Assembly (NCBI RefSeq): GCF_020829495.1 | Contig: NZ_JAIVFQ010000009.1 | Coordinates: forward strand, 1 to 64,000 | Direction: 5' to 3' | Source: Nostoc favosum CHAB5714 | GTDB taxonomy: Bacteria > Cyanobacteriota > Cyanobacteriia > Cyanobacteriales > Nostocaceae | Length of the DNA: 64,000 bases | Shown: in pieces, positions 62,143-64,000 of the stretch | How the letters are laid out: every line of letters starts with the position of its first letter | Position numbering within the stretch: the stretch's first letter is position 1 | Translations under genes and position numbers: made by a program | The notes under the pieces: model-generated | Databases searched by the model: none | The model's input: the letters and a program-made list of their open reading frames with translations, nothing else | Told to the model about the DNA's origin: nothing

Positions 62143-63258
62143 TCAAAGTTCTGGTTTAATGCGATTAAGTTGGGAGAGCAAATATTGCGTCACTAGAGTA
62201 GGTTGTTCGGCTTGCATGAGCGATCGCACCACCGCTACACGTTCGGCTCCGGCATCGATCACATCATTGATATTATTGGCATCTATTCCTCCAATGGCAA
62301 ACCAGGGAATTGAGCAATTTTTCGCAGCATAGCTGACATATTCTAGCCCTGTTGCTGCTTTACCTACTTTTGTGGGAGTTTCATAAACTGGCCCCACGCC
62401 AATATAATCTACACCTTCAGCAATTGCTCCTTGCATTTCTTCTTTATTTGTGGTAGAAAGACCTATCAGACGCTGCGAACCTACTAATTGCCGAGCAACA
62501 GCAATGGGCATATCTTGTTGTCCCAAATGCACCCCATCTGCATCCACAGCTAAAGCTAGATCCACGCGATCGTTAACAATGAATAAAGCACCGTAGATAT
62601 GGCATAAGTGCTGGAGTTTTCTTGCTTGTTCCAGACGCAAAGAATCATCGGCGGTTTTGTCGCGGTATTGTAAAAGCGTTAATCCTCCTTTGAGTGCAGC
62701 TTCGACGTTGTTCAACAAAGTTTCATGTGGGGAAGTAACAAGATACAGACGCGATCGCCACAATAATTGATGGCGCTGATGACCCATTAAACTACTTTCT
62801 AGGGTATAAACCTGATAGCGCATCTGCTTGCAAGCTTTAGCCATAGTTGGGTGATAAAGCTTGCCGTATTCTTCCAAAACCCGCAATGCTTCTTCTATAC
62901 GGCAAAAATTAGCTTGCAACACCGATTTGATACTAGCTCGTTGTTCTTCTTGAGGATGGGTTAACTCAGTCCCAGGATCGCCTGGTGTATCTCGCGCCGC
63001 CCGCAATTCCGGGGTATGCCACTTGGCTACATCTTGTCGCAACCGCTTGCATTCAAGAGCCAACTGGGCATTATTCAACCCAAAGCGACACCATTCCTCG
63101 ATAATTCGCAAGCCCTCACGAGCACGATCTAAATTCGCGTCTAAAATGCGGTAGACAACTTGCTGGATTTGCTCTTTTTGGCTGTATGGCTCGACCATTA
63201 CAACAACCCCATTAGTGCTTTCATCGGAATGTGAATTATCATATGTCCTAGTAACCAT
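62143..63258 (-). CDS. thiE: thiamine-phosphate synthase with N-terminal ThiD2-type domain
   Basis: The 371-residue protein joins HMP-PP and thiazole phosphate to thiamine phosphate. The C-terminal half (from about 165) is ThiE: RLYLVTSPHETLLNNVEAALKGGLTLLQYRDK, FIVNDRVDLALAVDADGVHLGQQDMP, LIGLSTTNKEEM, DYIGVGPVYETPTK and PWFAIGGIDANNI. The N-terminal half (RILDANLDRAREGLRIIEEWCRFGL, RIEEALRVLEEYGKL) is the helical domain found on cyanobacterial ThiE, related to ThiD2. The first 25 residues are variable. Thiamine pathway genes are paired here with thiS. Confidence 0.94.
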   Translation of the reverse strand: MVTRTYDNSHSDESTNGVVVMVEPYSQKEQIQQVVYRILDANLDRAREGLRIIEEWCRFGLNNAQLALECKRLRQDVAKWHTPELRAARDTPGDPGTELTHPQEEQRASIKSVLQANFCRIEEALRVLEEYGKLYHPTMAKACKQMRYQVYTLESSLMGHQRHQLLWRSRLYLVTSPHETLLNNVEAALKGGLTLLQYRDKTADDSLRLEQARKLQHLCHIYGALFIVNDRVDLALAVDADGVHLGQQDMPIAVARQLVGSQRLIGLSTTNKEEMQGAIAEGVDYIGVGPVYETPTKVGKAATGLEYVSYAAKNCSIPWFAIGGIDANNINDVIDAGAERVAVVRSLMQAEQPTLVTQYLLSQLNRIKPEL

Positions 63259-63707
63259 AAGTTAATTAATTTGCTTTTTTTTACTCAATTTTTGCAGAAT
63301 ATACGCAAAATAACGTAGTAGTGAGGGTTACGGGAAATTATCCCATTTTCCTATAGGCAGTGATCAGGGTAGTTTGAGGCTACAGTTTCGCACTAAGGTT
63401 AGTCAAGTATTTTAGGGTAAACGACAAGCTTACAAAGGACTAGCCAGAGCGGATACACTGGAAAATCCACAATGGGCAAATTAAATTTGAGACTGCATGG
63501 ATACTATTTCGAGAGCATTTATACAGTAAATCTTAACTTTGAAATAGAGCGCTTTCTCGCCCAAAATATCATCCAAGCCGATTATTAAAGCTCACAATAT
63601 ATATCGCCTCACTGATGGTCAACAAATTTTAGAGTGAGTAATATTATCGACATAATACTCTTAGAGAGTATAAGAATTTCTTGTTACTTCGAGGAGTTGT
63701 GTTAAAT
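63259..63707. other. spacer upstream of the right-edge gene
   Basis: No ORF or known element. TACTTCGAGGAG lies 14-25 bases before the ATG at 63708, but its spacing is long for an RBS. An imperfect GAGTAATATTAT/ATAATACTC hairpin is at 63635-63659. Confidence 0.5.
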
Positions 63708-64000
63708 ATGATTCACCATCGTGTGTTTCCTAAGTACCATAGGGTAGATGTTATGCTTGCAAAGCTGAAGTTTATCAAATCAGCAAGGCTTTTATTTTTT
63801 ATTTTTTCAGTATTATTTTTTACTGTAAACATGGGAGCGGCAAGTATGGCGTTCCTGGGTAGCGCGTTAGCGGAGCTCGCCGAAGGCGTTGCCTCTCGTA
63901 GAGAAGGCATCGCTCAGATGCCATCGACACCAGATTGGGCGCCTCTGGTTGAGAAAACAAATTCTCAGGTTAACGTCCTGTTTGTCAACCCAAATAGTGG
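63708..64000 (+). CDS. 5' part of an exported protein gene with in-frame repeat insertion
   Basis: The frame is open from ATG 63708 to the window end (97 complete codons). An N-terminal basic segment is followed by a hydrophobic signal-like stretch (ARLLFFIFSVLFFTVNMGAASMAF), so the protein is exported. Residues about 51-69 (GSALAELAEGVASRREGIAQ) are encoded by GCGTTAGCGGAGCTCGCCGA...CTCTCGTAGAG, a dispersed repeat of this genome. After it comes MPSTPDWAPLVEKTNSQVNVLFVNPNSG. The rest is outside the window and the family cannot be named. Met16 is an alternative start. Confidence 0.65.
   Translation, partial: MIHHRVFPKYHRVDVMLAKLKFIKSARLLFFIFSVLFFTVNMGAASMAFLGSALAELAEGVASRREGIAQMPSTPDWAPLVEKTNSQVNVLFVNPNS

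Overview
The window comes from a filamentous, Nostoc-type cyanobacterium. Photosynthesis and thylakoid genes point to cyanobacteria: psaE, psb28, ndhO, ycf66, vipp1, a PAP/fibrillin gene and the phylloquinone genes menB and menD. The octamer GCGATCGC is very frequent. Heptanucleotide tandem repeats and many short palindromic dispersed repeats fill the spacers, as is typical of Nostoc and Anabaena. A gene of the CcbP calcium-binding family fits a heterocyst former. No rRNA, tRNA or CRISPR array was found. Genes are mostly monocistronic or in pairs on both strands.

Layout. 0-3 kb: a doubtful left-edge fragment, an unrecognised 247-residue protein, a lipoprotein gene beside a gene for a short protein built of DPYGDPAD repeats, and the C-terminal stub of a malate dehydrogenase gene. 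3-13 kb: ndhO, mutM, psaE, fibrillin, a DUF3134 gene, mraY, a membrane diguanylate cyclase with an ethylene-receptor-like sensor, moaB, psb28, dtd and a histidine-rich CobW-type GTPase. 13-25.8 kb: cysS, the tldD/tldE-like pair, a six-repeat FG-GAP protein, ycf66, coaD with an overlapping coiled-coil gene, lgt, cobM, a MIF-like tautomerase and rlmN. 25.9-31.4 kb is accessory: a decayed ORF with two amber codons, a Gln-rich exported protein, a decayed rlmN copy carrying a small palindromic insertion, a four-gene cluster of secreted or membrane proteins including two paralogues, and an orphan effector-associated-type domain. 31.5-45 kb: uvrC, a response regulator, an aminotransferase, thioredoxin, tandem vipp1/pspA, a scrambled IS607/IS200 remnant, a SPOR protein, a DUF721/DciA-like protein, menB and a DUF2887 protein. 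45-57 kb: a DUF4351 remnant, DUF3800, menD, folB, a 1.6-kb repeat-rich spacer, a REC-PAS-GGDEF protein, an acetyltransferase, the CcbP-like gene, DUF1517 and a glycosyltransferase. 57-64 kb: a trypsin-STAND-WD40 giant with its small partner, thiS, thiE, and an exported protein running off the right edge.

The strongest candidate for an unusual system is 57127-61642: a small CU044_2847/Trypco1-type protein translationally coupled to a 1397-residue protease-NTPase-double beta-propeller protein. This is the layout of a regulated conflict (defence or cell-death) switch. The second is the diguanylate cyclase at 7923-9674, whose first 100 residues align with the ethylene-binding domain of plant ETR1, including the Cys-x3-His copper-ligand pair.

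The third theme is repeats. At least four MITE-like families with distinct terminal inverted repeats occur, one nested in another. Repeat-derived sequence appears in frame inside at least five coding regions (the 247-residue protein, cysS, the aminotransferase, menD and the right-edge gene) and at the stop codon of mraY. All assignments come from reading the sequence and remembered family features; no database search was run.
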